Assembly: GCF_004919085.1 (NCBI RefSeq)
Contig: NZ_STGL01000001.1
Span: 124,001 to 188,000, forward strand
DNA length: 64,000 bases
DNA from: Nocardioides sp. GY 10127
Lineage (GTDB): Bacteria > Actinomycetota > Actinomycetes > Propionibacteriales > Nocardioidaceae
Direction of reading: 5' to 3'
Program-made: the position numbers and the translations under genes
The notes under the pieces: generated by a model
The model's input: the letters and a program-made list of their open reading frames with translations, nothing else
The model's database searches: none
What the model was told of the DNA's origin: nothing
In this document: in pieces, positions 1 to 9,475 of the stretch
Layout of the letters: every line of letters begins with the position of its first letter
Position numbering within the stretch: the stretch's first letter is position 1

Positions 1-452
1 AGCACCAGGTCGGCGTCCAGCCGGCGGTGGGTGCCGTCCACGACGATGTCGTAGCCGGCGTCCGCGTACTCCTCGTGGACGTGGACCGGCTTCCCCCGCT
101 CCGGAGCCGTGCCCCGCACCCGCGCCCGGTGGCCGCCCACGAGGACGCCGGTGGCGACGGCCCCGTCGGAGGCGACGAGGTCGTCGTCCGGTGATCGTTG
201 GCCGACCCGCATCCGGTCGACCCCGGTGGTCCTGAGCTGGACGAGCAGCGTGTTGCCGTACTGGTCGTTGTCGTACAGCGTCACGAACGCGGTGCGCTGC
301 GCCCAGGTCGCCACACACTCGACGACGTGGCCGGTCTCGTGGGTGGTCGTCGCCGCGTCGGTCTCCTCGGCCGACGCCGGGCCGGGGACGGCCGAGGCCA
401 GGACGGCGGCCGTCGCCAGGCCGAGGGTGGCGGTGCGGATGGTCTGTCGCAT
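1..452 (-). CDS. Small secreted protein, 3' end outside window
   Basis: The reading frame starts with an ATG at 452-450 behind a clear AGGAGG ribosome site and stays open to the window edge (150 codons seen, no stop). Residues 1-28 form a classical Sec signal peptide: a short basic start (MRQTIRT), an alanine/leucine-rich core and a probable cleavage after GPASA. The mature part is acidic and beta-rich in look, with a single Cys near residue 46 and no motif I recognise. Codon use matches its neighbours. The function is unknown. The upstream tldE gene points the same way but is separated from it by repeat element A, so it probably has its own promoter. The start and secretion are well supported; the family is not assigned. 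Confidence 0.75.
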   Translation of the reverse strand, partial: MRQTIRTATLGLATAAVLASAVPGPASAEETDAATTTHETGHVVECVATWAQRTAFVTLYDNDQYGNTLLVQLRTTGVDRMRVGQRSPDDDLVASDGAVATGVLVGGHRARVRGTAPERGKPVHVHEEYADAGYDIVVDGTHRRLDADLV

Positions 453-556
453 GGTGGTTCCTCCTCGTCGCGCACGCCGTGTGCGTGCGGTCGGGAGGAG
501 TACGCGCCCGCCCCTCGGTCGGTTGCATCGGGGGCGGAGAAACCTCCCGAGCCCTC

Positions 557-615
557 AGGTTTGGTCACCAACCCGGTGTCGGAGCGCTCCGGAGAGCGGG
601 TTGGGGACCAAACGT
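557..615. repeat. Paired-palindrome intergenic element, copy A
   Basis: Two copies of an 11-bp palindrome-like core, TTGGTCACCAA (561-571) and TTGGGGACCAA (601-611), lie exactly 40 bp apart. They sit inside 19-bp inverted arms (557-575 and 597-615) with two mismatches, enclosing a GC-rich 21-bp centre that itself contains GGAGCGCTCC. The element lies between the end of tldE and the start of the secreted-protein gene. It is the only copy left of 37 kb in this window. As RNA it would fold into a long hairpin and could also act as a terminator for tldE. Confidence 0.85.
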
Positions 616-648
616 GAGCAGGACGGCGGGGAGATCAGGACGCCGCGG

Positions 649-2040
649 TCACCGCGCCTGCGACACGCTGGACATGTTGAAGTCGGGGACGCGGAGGGCC
701 GGGGTGGCGGTGCGGCTGAAGTAGTCGTCACCCCACTCGCGGCTGAAGCTGGGCACCGTCTCGGAGGCGTGCGTGAACCGCCGGAGCAGGTCGACCGGCG
801 ACTCGTTGAACCGGAAGTTGTTCACCAGCCCGGTGATCTCCCCGCCCTCGACCAGGTAGACGCCGTCGCGGGTGAGCCCGGTGAGCAGGAGGGCCTGCGG
901 GTCGACCTCGCGGATGTACCACAGGCAGGTGAGGAGCAGCCCGCGCTCGGTGCCGGCGACGAGGTCCTCCACCGTCCCGGTCCCGCCCTCGACCTCGAGG
1001 ACCAGGTTGTCGATGTCCGGCGTGGTGGGCTGGCCGGTGAGCCCCGCCGAGTAGCGGGTCTGCAGCAGCGAGGTGAGGGTACCGCCGGAGATCCAGTCGG
1101 TCCTGCCCAGCGGGAGGCCGTTGTCGAAGACCGAGGCGGTGTCGGACGACGAGGTGGCGACCACGAACGGCGCGCACTCCAGCGCCGGGTACCGGGGGTC
1201 GGAGGCCAGCGTCACCCGCGGGTCGACGAGGGCGTCGCCGATCCGCGTGCCGCCGCCGCGCCGGGAGTAGACCGACTGCCCGTCGTGGGCACTGCGGGCG
1301 CCGGCCGACCAGTAGGCGTCGATCATCAGGTCCGCGACCGAGCCCGGCGGCAGGATCGTGTCGTACCGCCCCGCCGGCAGGTCCACCCGCCGCTCGCCCC
1401 AGCCCAGACGGCGCTCGAGCTCGGCGTCCAGGGCGAGGGCGTCGACCTCGGTGAAGTCCCGGGTGGCACCGCCGACCCACGCGGACTGGGTGAGGGCGGC
1501 GTCCTTGCCGGTGCAGCCGTAGTGGCCGGTGGGCTGCACGTGGCGCAGCCGCAGGCCGGTGCTGGAGGCGAGGTACGTCGTGGTCATCTCGTGATTGACG
1601 AAGCCGTAGAGCACGCGGTCCGCGGCCCGGGCGCGACCGAACGCCTCCCCGAGCGCCGGGGCGAACACGTCGTAGACGTGGATGTCGGTGGGCACCGGTG
1701 CCTCGGCCCAGTCGGCGGACACCGCGTCGCGCACCAGGTCCGCGGCGTCCTCGGCAGGGTCGGCGGCCCGGGCCGCGGCGTCCGCGGCCTCGACGAGGGC
1801 GCGGACCTGCTCGACCGACGCGGCCGTCCCGCCCACGGTGCCGACGCCGACGCCGTCGGCGCCCCGCACGAACGAGACGACGGAGACGGTGACGCCGTGC
1901 ATGACGCCGTTGGTGGTGAGGGTGTTGTTGGCCCAGCGGAGGTTGGCGCTGGTCTTGTCGCTCACCACGACGACGCAGTCGTCGGCGGTGCTGGTGGCCA
2001 GGGCGTGCTCGGCCAGGTCCTGGGGCGTCACGGCGCTCAC
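649..2040 (-). CDS. TldE/PmbA-like subunit of TldD/TldE protease
   Basis: This 463-aa protein belongs to the TldD/PmbA (U62) family and lacks the HExxxH zinc motif that its partner has, as expected for the TldE-type non-catalytic subunit. In characterised bacteria TldD and TldE form a heterodimeric metalloprotease that degrades unfolded peptides and matures some modified peptides in the cytoplasm. The GTG start at 2040 overlaps the TGA of tldD as GTGA, which implies translational coupling and a matched stoichiometry. Typical family stretches are seen at the C-terminus, for example [15 protein letters not shown] and the final SREWGDDYF region. Repeat element A follows the stop. The pairing and order (tldD then tldE) are common in actinobacteria. 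No peptide substrate gene is visible nearby. Confidence 0.9.
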   Translation of the reverse strand: MSAVTPQDLAEHALATSTADDCVVVVSDKTSANLRWANNTLTTNGVMHGVTVSVVSFVRGADGVGVGTVGGTAASVEQVRALVEAADAAARAADPAEDAADLVRDAVSADWAEAPVPTDIHVYDVFAPALGEAFGRARAADRVLYGFVNHEMTTTYLASSTGLRLRHVQPTGHYGCTGKDAALTQSAWVGGATRDFTEVDALALDAELERRLGWGERRVDLPAGRYDTILPPGSVADLMIDAYWSAGARSAHDGQSVYSRRGGGTRIGDALVDPRVTLASDPRYPALECAPFVVATSSSDTASVFDNGLPLGRTDWISGGTLTSLLQTRYSAGLTGQPTTPDIDNLVLEVEGGTGTVEDLVAGTERGLLLTCLWYIREVDPQALLLTGLTRDGVYLVEGGEITGLVNNFRFNESPVDLLRRFTHASETVPSFSREWGDDYFSRTATPALRVPDFNMSSVSQAR

Positions 2041-3584
2041 TGGCCGGCCTCCTGCGTGGTGTTGAGGATGCGCACGCCGCGGAACAGCGCGCTGGGGCAG
2101 CCGTGGCTGACGGCGGCGACCTGGCCGGGCTGGGCCTTGCCGCAGTTGAAGGCGCCGCCGAGGACGTAGGTCTGCGGCCCTCCGACGGCTTCCATCGAGC
2201 CCCAGAAGTCGGTCGTGGTGGCCTGGTAGGCGACGTCGCGCACCATGCCGCCGAGCTCGCCGTCGGTGATCGTGTAGAAGCGCTGCCCCGTGAACTGGAA
2301 GTTGAACCTTTGCATGTCGATCGACCAGGAGCGGTCGCCCACGACGTAGAGACCGCGCTCGACGCGCGAGATCAGCTCGTCGGTGCCGGGGCCGTCGGGG
2401 GCGGGCTGCAGGGAGACGTTCGCCATCCGCTGGATGGGGATGTGCCCGGGGGAGTCCGCGTACGCGCAGCCGTTGGAGCGGCCGTCCCCGTCGGCGGTGG
2501 GGTTGAGCTCGGGCATCATCGCGCCCATGGGCCGGTCGAGCTGGTAGCCGACGAGGGTGCCGTCCCGGACGATGTCCCAGGACTGCGTCTCGACGCCCTC
2601 GTCGTCGTAGCCCACGGTGGCGAGGCCGTGCGGCACCGTGCGGTCGCCGGTCACGTTCATCACGCCGCTGCCGTAGCGCAGCGTGCCGAGCAGGTCGGGG
2701 GTGGCGAAGGACGTCCCGGCGTAGTTCGCCTCGTAGCCGAGCGCGCGGTCGAGCTCCGTGGCGTGGCCGATCGACTCGTGGATGGTGAGCCACAGGTTGG
2801 ACGGGTGGATGACCAGGTCGTAGGTGCCCGCCTCGACGCTCGGCGCCTTCAGCTTCTGGGCGAGGAGCTCGGGGACCTCCTCGATCTCGGCGTCCCAGTC
2901 CCAGGTCGCCGCCGGGTCGCCGGACGGCGAGCCCGCCACGTACTCCCAGCCGCGCCCGACCGGCGGGGCGATGGAGGCCATGGAGTCGAAGGTGTCGGCG
3001 CCCGCGCCGTGGGCCTCGAACTCGGGGTGCAGCCGCACCCGCTGCTGCACGGTGCGCGTGCCGAGGAGGTCGGCGTAGAACTTGTTCTCGCGCACCTGGA
3101 GGAGGGAGGCGGACGCGTGGTCGACGGCCGCGCCCTCGCGCAGCCGGTTGGTCCAGCCGACGAGCACGGCGCCCTTCTCGGCGACGCTCACGTCGAACGG
3201 GTCGATCTCGTAGGCGGAGACCCAGGTCGCGACGTGCACCGGTTCCGGGGCCAGCCGCACCGGCTCGGTCGTCATGGCCGAGGCGACCTCGGCGACCGCG
3301 CAGGCCTCCTCCGCCACCCGGCGGGCCTCGTCCTCGGTGAGGACGACGCCGGAGGCGAACCCCCAGGTCCCGCGGTGGACGACCCGCACGGCGAAGCCGA
3401 GGTCCTCGGCGTCGCCGGCCGCCTGGAGGACGCCGTCCCGCGCCCGCAGGTGCTGGTACCGGACCCGCTCGAAGCGGAAGTCGGCATGGGTCGCGCCGAG
3501 GGCGTCCGCGCGCTGCAGCGCGGCCTCGGCGAGGCGTTCGTAGGGGAGTGCGGTGAAGCTGGGGTCGACCTGCGGTCCGCTCAT
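2037..3584 (-). CDS. tldD: TldD zinc metalloprotease subunit
   Basis: This 515-aa protein carries the TldD catalytic motif HESIGH (HExxxH) at about residues 269-274, followed by ATELDRALG. A conserved C-terminal Cys (FNCGK, near residue 475) is the likely third zinc ligand. The length is usual for TldD. The ATG start is in frame and the gene is followed without a gap by tldE (GTGA overlap). The product should be the catalytic half of the cytoplasmic TldD/TldE protease, which in characterised members cleaves unfolded or leader peptides. The start lies 61 bp from the end of sbcC, so these genes might be read together or from a promoter in that short gap. The identity is secure; the physiological substrate is unknown. 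Confidence 0.94.
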   Translation of the reverse strand: MSGPQVDPSFTALPYERLAEAALQRADALGATHADFRFERVRYQHLRARDGVLQAAGDAEDLGFAVRVVHRGTWGFASGVVLTEDEARRVAEEACAVAEVASAMTTEPVRLAPEPVHVATWVSAYEIDPFDVSVAEKGAVLVGWTNRLREGAAVDHASASLLQVRENKFYADLLGTRTVQQRVRLHPEFEAHGAGADTFDSMASIAPPVGRGWEYVAGSPSGDPAATWDWDAEIEEVPELLAQKLKAPSVEAGTYDLVIHPSNLWLTIHESIGHATELDRALGYEANYAGTSFATPDLLGTLRYGSGVMNVTGDRTVPHGLATVGYDDEGVETQSWDIVRDGTLVGYQLDRPMGAMMPELNPTADGDGRSNGCAYADSPGHIPIQRMANVSLQPAPDGPGTDELISRVERGLYVVGDRSWSIDMQRFNFQFTGQRFYTITDGELGGMVRDVAYQATTTDFWGSMEAVGGPQTYVLGGAFNCGKAQPGQVAAVSHGCPSALFRGVRILNTTQEAGQ

Positions 3585-3645
3585 GACGGCGAACCTACCC
3601 GTCCGCGGGCGGACGCGGGCGGAGCGACGACGCCGGCCGGTGAGC

Positions 3646-6600
3646 TCAGACGCCCTGCAGCGCCACGGCCGAGCCGGTACGCGTCTTGGTGACGACCAGG
3701 CGGGCCGGGATGCGGTCCCGCATCTCCGCGACGTGGCTGACGACCCCGATCACCCGGCCTCCCTCGCGCAGGCCGTCCAGGATGCCGAGGACGTCGTCGA
3801 GGGTGTCGGCGTCCAAGGAGCCGAAGCCCTCGTCGACGAACAGCGTGTCCAGCACCGTGCCGCCGGCCTCGGCCGAGATGACGTCGGCCAGGCCCAGGGC
3901 GAGGGCCAGGCTGACCACGAAGGTCTCGCCGCCGGACAGGGTGGCGGGGTCGCGGGCTTCGCCCGACCAGTCGTCGCGGACCAGGAGCGACAGCCCTCCG
4001 CGCGTCTCGCCCGTGCCGCGCTCCCCGGTGTGCTCCAGGGCGTACCGGCCGTCGCTCATCGAACCGAGCCGCGTGTTCGCGGCGGCGACGACCTGGGAGA
4101 GGCGGTAGGCCAGCACGAACGCCGACAGCCGCATGCGCAGGGCGTTGTCCGCGGACTTGCCCTCCGCGAACGCGGAGACCCGCGCGAGCAGCGCGTGCTG
4201 GTCCAGGAGCGGCCCCCAGGCTGTGAGCCGTTCCTCGAGGGCCGCCGTGAGCTCCGTGAGGCGCCCGGTGGCCGCGGTGGAACGCAGCGCAGCCGCGCGC
4301 GACGTGCTCAGGGCGGTCCTGGCCGCCTCGTGGGCCGCGGCGCAGGCACCGAGGTCGCCGTCGTCGGCGGACGGGAGGGCCTCCTCCCGCCCCACCTCCG
4401 CCAGGACGACGGCCACGGCGTCGAGCCGGCGGCGGTGCTCGGCCAGGGCCCGCTCGAGGCGGTCGACCTCCGCCGGGGGGACGGCGGCCTCGGCGGCCTC
4501 GTCGACCTCCGCGAAGCCCGCCTCGGTCAGCGCCTCGTTCAGCGCCGTGGCGGCCGCCTCCGCGGACCGTCGGGCCGCGAGCGCCGCCTGGCGGGTCTCG
4601 TGGGCGGTGCGCAGGACGCGCTGCCGCTCCGTGAGCTCCGCGGTGAGTCGGCGCAGGCGGGCCGCCTCGTGGGGGCCGTCGCCGGCGTCGGGCTCGTCGA
4701 ACGGCAGGGCCAGGTCGAGCACGCCGTCCTCCGGCTCGGGGGCGTGCCCGTCGAGGACGCGCTCGGCGGTGGCCAGCCCGACGGCGAGCCGGCCCTCCAG
4801 ATCCGCGACCTCGCGGACGAGGTCGCGGCGCTCCGTCTCGCAGGAGGCGAGCCTCGCCCGGGCGGCGGCCTGCTCGGACAGGGCCTGCTCGACCCGCCGT
4901 CCCAGGTCCTCGCAGCGGCGGGTGGCGGCCGGCACCCGGTCGCCGGCCTGGCGGGCCGTGGCCAGCGCGGCCTCGGCCTCGGTGTGGAGCCGGGCCAGCG
5001 TCGCGTGGTCGGCATCGCCCGCACGAGCCTGTGCCAGGTCCCGCTGGGTCGCGAGGTCACGCACGTGCTGACCGAGCACGTTCTCGCTGCTGTTGGCCTC
5101 GTCGAGGGCCCGCTGGGCGTCGCGCTCCGCCGCGGCGTCGGCGGCCCCGTGGGCCCGCACCGCGCGGTGCGGGTGGTCGCACGACCCGCACACCGGGCAG
5201 GCGCCCCCGACGGCCAGGCCGCCGGCGAGCTCGGCGGCCATCGAGGCGATGCGCTCCTCGCGGACCTCCAGGAGCCGCTCCCTCGCGGCGACGACGGCCT
5301 CGCGGGCCGACTGCCACCGGGCGTGGGCGTCGACGTGGCGGGCGGCGAGGGCCTCGACGTCCGCCAGGTGACGGCGTCGCGCGGCGAGCTCCTCGACCGC
5401 CTGCTCGGCGGCACGCAGACCGGCTGCGGCCCGCTCCGCCACCGCCAGGTCCTCCCGTGCCGCGTCCCGACGAGCGGGCAGCACCTCGAGCTCGGCGGCC
5501 AGGTCCTCCAGGGCGACGGCGAGCTCCCGCCGGGCGCGCCCGGTCTGCGCCAGTCGCGTGGACGCCGTCGCGAGGCGGTCCGCGGACCCGGCCAGCCCCG
5601 CCAGGACGGTGAGCGCGTGGGTGACGGAGGCGGAGGCCGCGTCGAGCTCGGCGTCCACGGCGGGGGAGTCGAGCTCGGCAGCGAGGTCGGCGTCGAGGTC
5701 GGCGCCGCCCACCTCGTCCTCACAGCCCCTGGCCGTGGCGAGCGCGCGGGCGGCGGCGGCCGCCGTCCTGCGCAGCGACCGCTCGGCGTCCTGCGCCACC
5801 CGGGCGACGGGCAGCACGGGCAGGGCGCGTCGGGCGGCGGCCACGACGGCCTCGTCGCGGTGGCGCTCGTCGGCGAGGGAGGCCAGCCGGGCCTCCTCGG
5901 CAAGGGCGGCGCTGCGGCGCGCGGCCCGTCCGTCGCGGGCCCGTGCCGCGTCGAGCCGCTCTGCTGCCGCGGCCTCCTGGGAGGCCGCGCGGGCGACGTC
6001 CGCGGTGGCCTGCGAGAGCGCCTCCGCGGCGCGCGTCCGCAGCCCGACCGCCCAGGGCAGGAGGTCGGCCGAGACCGGCCCGAGGTCGTGCAGGTCCCAC
6101 GTCTCGGGGAGGGACTCGTCGGCGGCCTCGCTGACGCGGCTGATCACGTCGGCGACCTCGTCGTGCGCGGCCTCGGCCCTGCGGCGCAGCCCGGTGCGCT
6201 CCTCGCGCAGCCAGCGCTCGACCCGCTCGAAGCGGTCCGTCCGGAACAGCTTCTGCAGCAGCTGGTGCCGCTCGTCCGAGGTGGCGCGCAGGAAGGCCTG
6301 GAACCGGCCCTGGGGCAGCATCGCGACCTGGGTGAACTGGGTGAGGTTCATCCCCAGCACGCCCGAGACGAGGTGGCCCGTCTCGTCCAGCCGCGTCGAG
6401 AGGGTGGTCCAGGTGCCGTCGACGAGCTCGGAGCACACCACGGAGGCCTGCTCGGTCGTCCAGCCCTCCCCGCGACGCTTGGGGCGGTTCCACTGCGGCG
6501 AGCGGACCAGGCGCAGCCGCCGCGTGCCGACCGTCAGCTCGAGCGTCACCTCGGGGCGCACGCCCGGGGCGGCCTGGTCGCTGCGGAGGCGGCGCGCCGC

Positions 6601-6783
6601 GCCGCGGTCACCGGGGACGTTGCCGTAGAGGGCGAAGCACACCGCGTCGAGGACGCTGGTCTTGCCCGCCCCGGTGGGGCCGGTCAGCAGGAAGAGGCCC
6701 GCCTCCGAGAGCCGGTCCAGGTCGACCTCGACGGTCCCGGGGAACGGGCCGAACGCGGTCGCCGTCAGGTGGTGCAGCCTCAC
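3646..6783 (-). CDS. sbcC: Exonuclease SbcC, ATPase subunit
   Basis: This 1045-aa Rad50-like SMC ATPase works with SbcD to cut hairpins and blocked DNA ends during repair. Walker A (GPTGAGKT) is at residues 35-42. Long Ala/Glu/Arg-rich coiled-coil arms flank a central zinc hook, CPVCGS. The C-terminal ABC signature LSGGETF and Walker B LFVDEGFGSLD complete the head. The GTG start at 6783 overlaps the sbcD stop as GTGA and begins with RLHHLTATAFGPF, a typical SbcC N-terminus. A longer open frame upstream of this GTG lies inside sbcD and was not used. The length matches actinobacterial SbcC. Confidence 0.95.
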   Translation of the reverse strand: MRLHHLTATAFGPFPGTVEVDLDRLSEAGLFLLTGPTGAGKTSVLDAVCFALYGNVPGDRGAARRLRSDQAAPGVRPEVTLELTVGTRRLRLVRSPQWNRPKRRGEGWTTEQASVVCSELVDGTWTTLSTRLDETGHLVSGVLGMNLTQFTQVAMLPQGRFQAFLRATSDERHQLLQKLFRTDRFERVERWLREERTGLRRRAEAAHDEVADVISRVSEAADESLPETWDLHDLGPVSADLLPWAVGLRTRAAEALSQATADVARAASQEAAAAERLDAARARDGRAARRSAALAEEARLASLADERHRDEAVVAAARRALPVLPVARVAQDAERSLRRTAAAAARALATARGCEDEVGGADLDADLAAELDSPAVDAELDAASASVTHALTVLAGLAGSADRLATASTRLAQTGRARRELAVALEDLAAELEVLPARRDAAREDLAVAERAAAGLRAAEQAVEELAARRRHLADVEALAARHVDAHARWQSAREAVVAARERLLEVREERIASMAAELAGGLAVGGACPVCGSCDHPHRAVRAHGAADAAAERDAQRALDEANSSENVLGQHVRDLATQRDLAQARAGDADHATLARLHTEAEAALATARQAGDRVPAATRRCEDLGRRVEQALSEQAAARARLASCETERRDLVREVADLEGRLAVGLATAERVLDGHAPEPEDGVLDLALPFDEPDAGDGPHEAARLRRLTAELTERQRVLRTAHETRQAALAARRSAEAAATALNEALTEAGFAEVDEAAEAAVPPAEVDRLERALAEHRRRLDAVAVVLAEVGREEALPSADDGDLGACAAAHEAARTALSTSRAAALRSTAATGRLTELTAALEERLTAWGPLLDQHALLARVSAFAEGKSADNALRMRLSAFVLAYRLSQVVAAANTRLGSMSDGRYALEHTGERGTGETRGGLSLLVRDDWSGEARDPATLSGGETFVVSLALALGLADVISAEAGGTVLDTLFVDEGFGSLDADTLDDVLGILDGLREGGRVIGVVSHVAEMRDRIPARLVVTKTRTGSAVALQGV

Positions 6784-7979
6784 GGTGCGCCCACCCCCGC
6801 GCCGGCGGGAGCCGGGTCGGCGTCCGGGTCCTCGCAGCAGGCGTCGACGGCCTGCGACAGGAGGGCCCGCTCCTCGGCGGTGGGGGCGGAGCCGCGCATG
6901 GCCGAGACGAACTCCTCGACCACGTCGAGGTCGCTGCGCCCGGCCGCGGGCCGCGCGGGGAGGCCGCCGACGGCGGGGGCCGTGTGCTCGAAGGAGAGCA
7001 CCAGGGCGTGCGGGAACCGTCGGCGCAAGCGCTCCATCGCGCCGACCGGGCGGTCGACGTCCGTGAGCACCGCCTGCACCCACGCGTCCTCGGCGTCCGC
7101 GTGCCGGGGGTCGGTGAGCAGCTCCTCCAGGCTCCCGCGCAGGCGCGCCAGGCGGCGGGGCACGGGGGAGGCGACGAGCTCGGCCGACAGCGGCGCGCCG
7201 CCCTCGCGGGGCGCGCCCAGGTCCACGAGCCAGCTGCCCTTGGTGTGGCCCGCCTCCGAGAAGGAGTACGCCAGCGGCGAGCCCGAGTAGCGCACGCGCT
7301 CGTCGAGCACGTGCCGACCGTGGAGGTGCCCGAGGGCCACGTAGTCGAGCCCCGCGAAGTGGGACGTGGGGACGATCGAGACCCCGCCGACGGAGATGTC
7401 GCGCTCGGAGTCGCTGGGGCGCACGTCGTCACCGCTGCCGGCGACGAAGGCGTGGGCCAGGACGACGGAGCGCGCACCCGGCCGGGAGGCGAGGTCCGCG
7501 CGCACGCGCCGCAGCGCCTCGCCGAGGGCCGCCTCGTGCGAGCGGGTCGCCAGGGACCACTCGACGCGGGTCGCCTCCGGGTCCAGGTACGGCAGGCCGT
7601 GCACGGCCACCGTGCCGTGCTCGTCCTCCAGCAGGATCGGCGTGCCGACCTCCGAGGCCCGCGTGCGCAGGTGGACGCCGGCCGCGTCGGCGAGCCGGGA
7701 GCCGAACCCGAGCCGCTGGGCGGAGTCGTGGTTGCCGCTGGTGAGCACGACCCGCGCGCGGGAGGCGGCGAGCCGCGCCAGCGTCTCGTCGGCCAGGCGG
7801 ACCGCGTCGACCTGCGGGAGCGCGCGGTCGTAGACGTCCCCGGAGACCAGGACGACGTCCACCCGCTCGGCCTCGACCACCTCCAGCAGGTGGTCGACCC
7901 AGGCGGCCTGGTGCGTGAGCATCCCCTCGCGGTGGAAGGACCGGCCCAGGTGCCAGTCGGAGGTGTGGAGGAGGCGCAC
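6780..7979 (-). CDS. sbcD: Exonuclease SbcD, nuclease subunit
   Basis: This 399-aa Mre11-like phosphoesterase has all the metal-binding motifs in order: TSDWHLG near residue 7, SGDVYDR (GDxxD), a TSGNHDS motif, and GHLHG toward the middle. It supplies the 3'-5' exo- and endonuclease activity of the SbcCD complex. The GTG at 7979 was chosen because RLLHTSDWHLG follows at once, as in other SbcD proteins. The open frame upstream has no family similarity and overlaps the divergent gene. The stop overlaps the sbcC start (GTGA). The divergent flavoprotein gene starts 64 bp away, so both promoters must sit in that short gap. Confidence 0.95.
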   Translation of the reverse strand: MRLLHTSDWHLGRSFHREGMLTHQAAWVDHLLEVVEAERVDVVLVSGDVYDRALPQVDAVRLADETLARLAASRARVVLTSGNHDSAQRLGFGSRLADAAGVHLRTRASEVGTPILLEDEHGTVAVHGLPYLDPEATRVEWSLATRSHEAALGEALRRVRADLASRPGARSVVLAHAFVAGSGDDVRPSDSERDISVGGVSIVPTSHFAGLDYVALGHLHGRHVLDERVRYSGSPLAYSFSEAGHTKGSWLVDLGAPREGGAPLSAELVASPVPRRLARLRGSLEELLTDPRHADAEDAWVQAVLTDVDRPVGAMERLRRRFPHALVLSFEHTAPAVGGLPARPAAGRSDLDVVEEFVSAMRGSAPTAEERALLSQAVDACCEDPDADPAPAGAGVGAP

Positions 7980-8043
7980 GCGTGCACCGTAGGACGCGGC
8001 GCCGACAGAGGGGTGGACCCACGCCGCCGACCCCGCTGCGAGG

Positions 8044-9150
8044 GTGGTCACCGTGACACCTCCGAGCCCCTCGTCCACGTCCCCCAGCACCGCGAGCGAG
8101 AGCCGGGTGGAGGGCGGTGGCGCGACCGCCGGTCCGCCCTCGGTGCTCGTGGTCGGAGCCGGGGTGGCGGGCCTCGCCGCCGCCCGGGCCGTGCACCGCC
8201 ACGGGCTCGACGTGCGGGTCGTCGACCGCGGGCACCGCCCGGGTGGCCGCCTGGCCACGCGGACCTGGGACGGTCGGCCGGTCGACCACGGCGCCTCGTA
8301 CCTCACGGTGGGCGAGGAGGGTCGACGCGACGGCTTCGCGCAGGTGGTGGCGGGGTGGGAGGTCGCGGGGCTCGCGCGCCGCTGGACCGACACGTTCGGC
8401 GTCGCCTCGGCAGACGGCAGGTCCACGACGACCGGCCCGGTGCGCTGGGCGGCGCCCGCGGGCCTGCGCAGCCTCGCCGAGGACCTCGCCCGGGGGCTGG
8501 AGGTCGACCTCGCCACCACGGTCGAGCAGGTCACGACGACGCCGGGCGGACGGCCGGCCGTCGACGGCGTCGAGTGGGACGCCGTGGTGCTGGCCATGCC
8601 CGACGAGCAGGCCCGGCGCCTGCTCGGTCCGGGGCTCGCGCAGGAGATCAGGGACGAGGTGCTGTCGAGGCTCGACGTCGCCGGCGAGCCGGTGCTGGCC
8701 GTCGCCGCCCGGTGGCCCGCGCGGGTGTGGGACGACCTCCCCGACGGCCTCTTCGTCAACGACCACCCCGTCCTCGGCTGGGTCGCCGACGACGGTCGGC
8801 GGCGGGGCGACGGCGCCCCGGTCCTCGTCGCCCACACGACGTCCGACTTCGCCATCGCCCACCTGGAGGACCCGACGGCGGCGCTCCCGCGCGTGCTCGA
8901 GGAGCTCGGCGCGCTCCTGGGGGTGGAGCCCCCGTCCGACGCGTTCGTCCACCGCTGGGGGCTCGCCCGACCGGTGGGGCACCACGACGAGCCCTTCCTC
9001 CTGCGCAGCACCGGTGCCGGGGCGCTCGCGGTGTGCGGGGACGCGTGGTCCGACCGCCCGCGGGTCGAGGCGGCCTGGCTCTCCGGGGAGCGGTGCGGGT
9101 CGGCGGTGGTCCAGACCCTGGCCGACCAGCCTGCGGGGCGCAGCGCCTGA
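8044..9150 (+). CDS. Renalase-like FAD-dependent amine oxidoreductase
   Basis: The protein is about 368 aa. A Rossmann dinucleotide-binding stretch, VLVVGAGVAGLAAARA, follows a low-complexity Ser/Pro-rich N-terminus of about 33 residues. Further FAD-family signatures are RPGGRLATR, the HGASYLTV segment and a C-terminal GDAW motif that usually contacts FAD. The layout matches the small bacterial renalase/NAD(P)-binding amine-oxidase-like group, whose characterised members oxidise aberrant dihydronicotinamides. The substrate here is inferred only from that similarity. GTG at 8044 is the first start; GTG at 8053, with GAGGG about 9 bp upstream, is an equally good choice and would shorten the protein by three residues. 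The gene is divergent from sbcD. Confidence 0.78.
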   Translation: MVTVTPPSPSSTSPSTASESRVEGGGATAGPPSVLVVGAGVAGLAAARAVHRHGLDVRVVDRGHRPGGRLATRTWDGRPVDHGASYLTVGEEGRRDGFAQVVAGWEVAGLARRWTDTFGVASADGRSTTTGPVRWAAPAGLRSLAEDLARGLEVDLATTVEQVTTTPGGRPAVDGVEWDAVVLAMPDEQARRLLGPGLAQEIRDEVLSRLDVAGEPVLAVAARWPARVWDDLPDGLFVNDHPVLGWVADDGRRRGDGAPVLVAHTTSDFAIAHLEDPTAALPRVLEELGALLGVEPPSDAFVHRWGLARPVGHHDEPFLLRSTGAGALAVCGDAWSDRPRVEAAWLSGERCGSAVVQTLADQPAGRSA

Positions 9151-9475
9151 GAGCGGGCCGGGCGCACCGCGACCGAGGCCGTCCGTCCCGGTCGGGAAGG
9201 ACCAAGGTCCCGTCCTGCGTGAAGGCGGGCTGAAAACGGGTGACGGGAGCGTTCCGAGGCCCTTCACTTGTCGCATCGGGTCCACGGCCGAGCAGGTCGT
9301 GCTGCCCGATCACTGACGAGGTCGTGTGGCGGGCTGGGGGGTTGCGCCACAGGCCTGGTGGTGGCGAGGGCCGGATCCGCGTGCTGGGGAGCGTCGCGGG
9401 CCCGGCCCTCGTCCGTTTCCCCGCCCAGGTGCCCGACTCGGGTTGCCGGCTCAGGTTCCGGCACGGGTTGCCGGC
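9151..9475. other. Convergent intergenic region, no gene seen
   Basis: This 325-bp gap separates the convergent renalase-like gene and fdhD. I see no credible coding frame, RNA gene or strong terminator. It holds a short inverted repeat (GGACC-AA-GGTCC at about 9199-9210). Near its right end is a 17-bp direct repeat, CGGGTTGCCGGCTCAGG, at 9439-9455 and 9464-9480. The second copy runs through the fdhD stop codon, so the last codons of fdhD look like part of a small local duplication. Confidence 0.5.

Noticed and set aside
557..615. Repeat elements as ordinary rho-independent terminators
   Set aside because: Copies F and I lie in divergent promoter regions, and F has direct orientation; no T-tract follows any copy. 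Termination may be a side effect at some loci.
109..2169. Long plus-strand frame opposite the tldE region
   Set aside because: It is antisense to tldE and to the secreted-protein gene, with low-complexity translation and no ribosome site.
3553..7290. Very long plus-strand open frame opposite sbcC/sbcD (over 1200 codons)
   Set aside because: It is the mirror of two well-conserved minus-strand genes; its product is Gly/Arg/Ala-rich without family motifs. High GC produces such frames.
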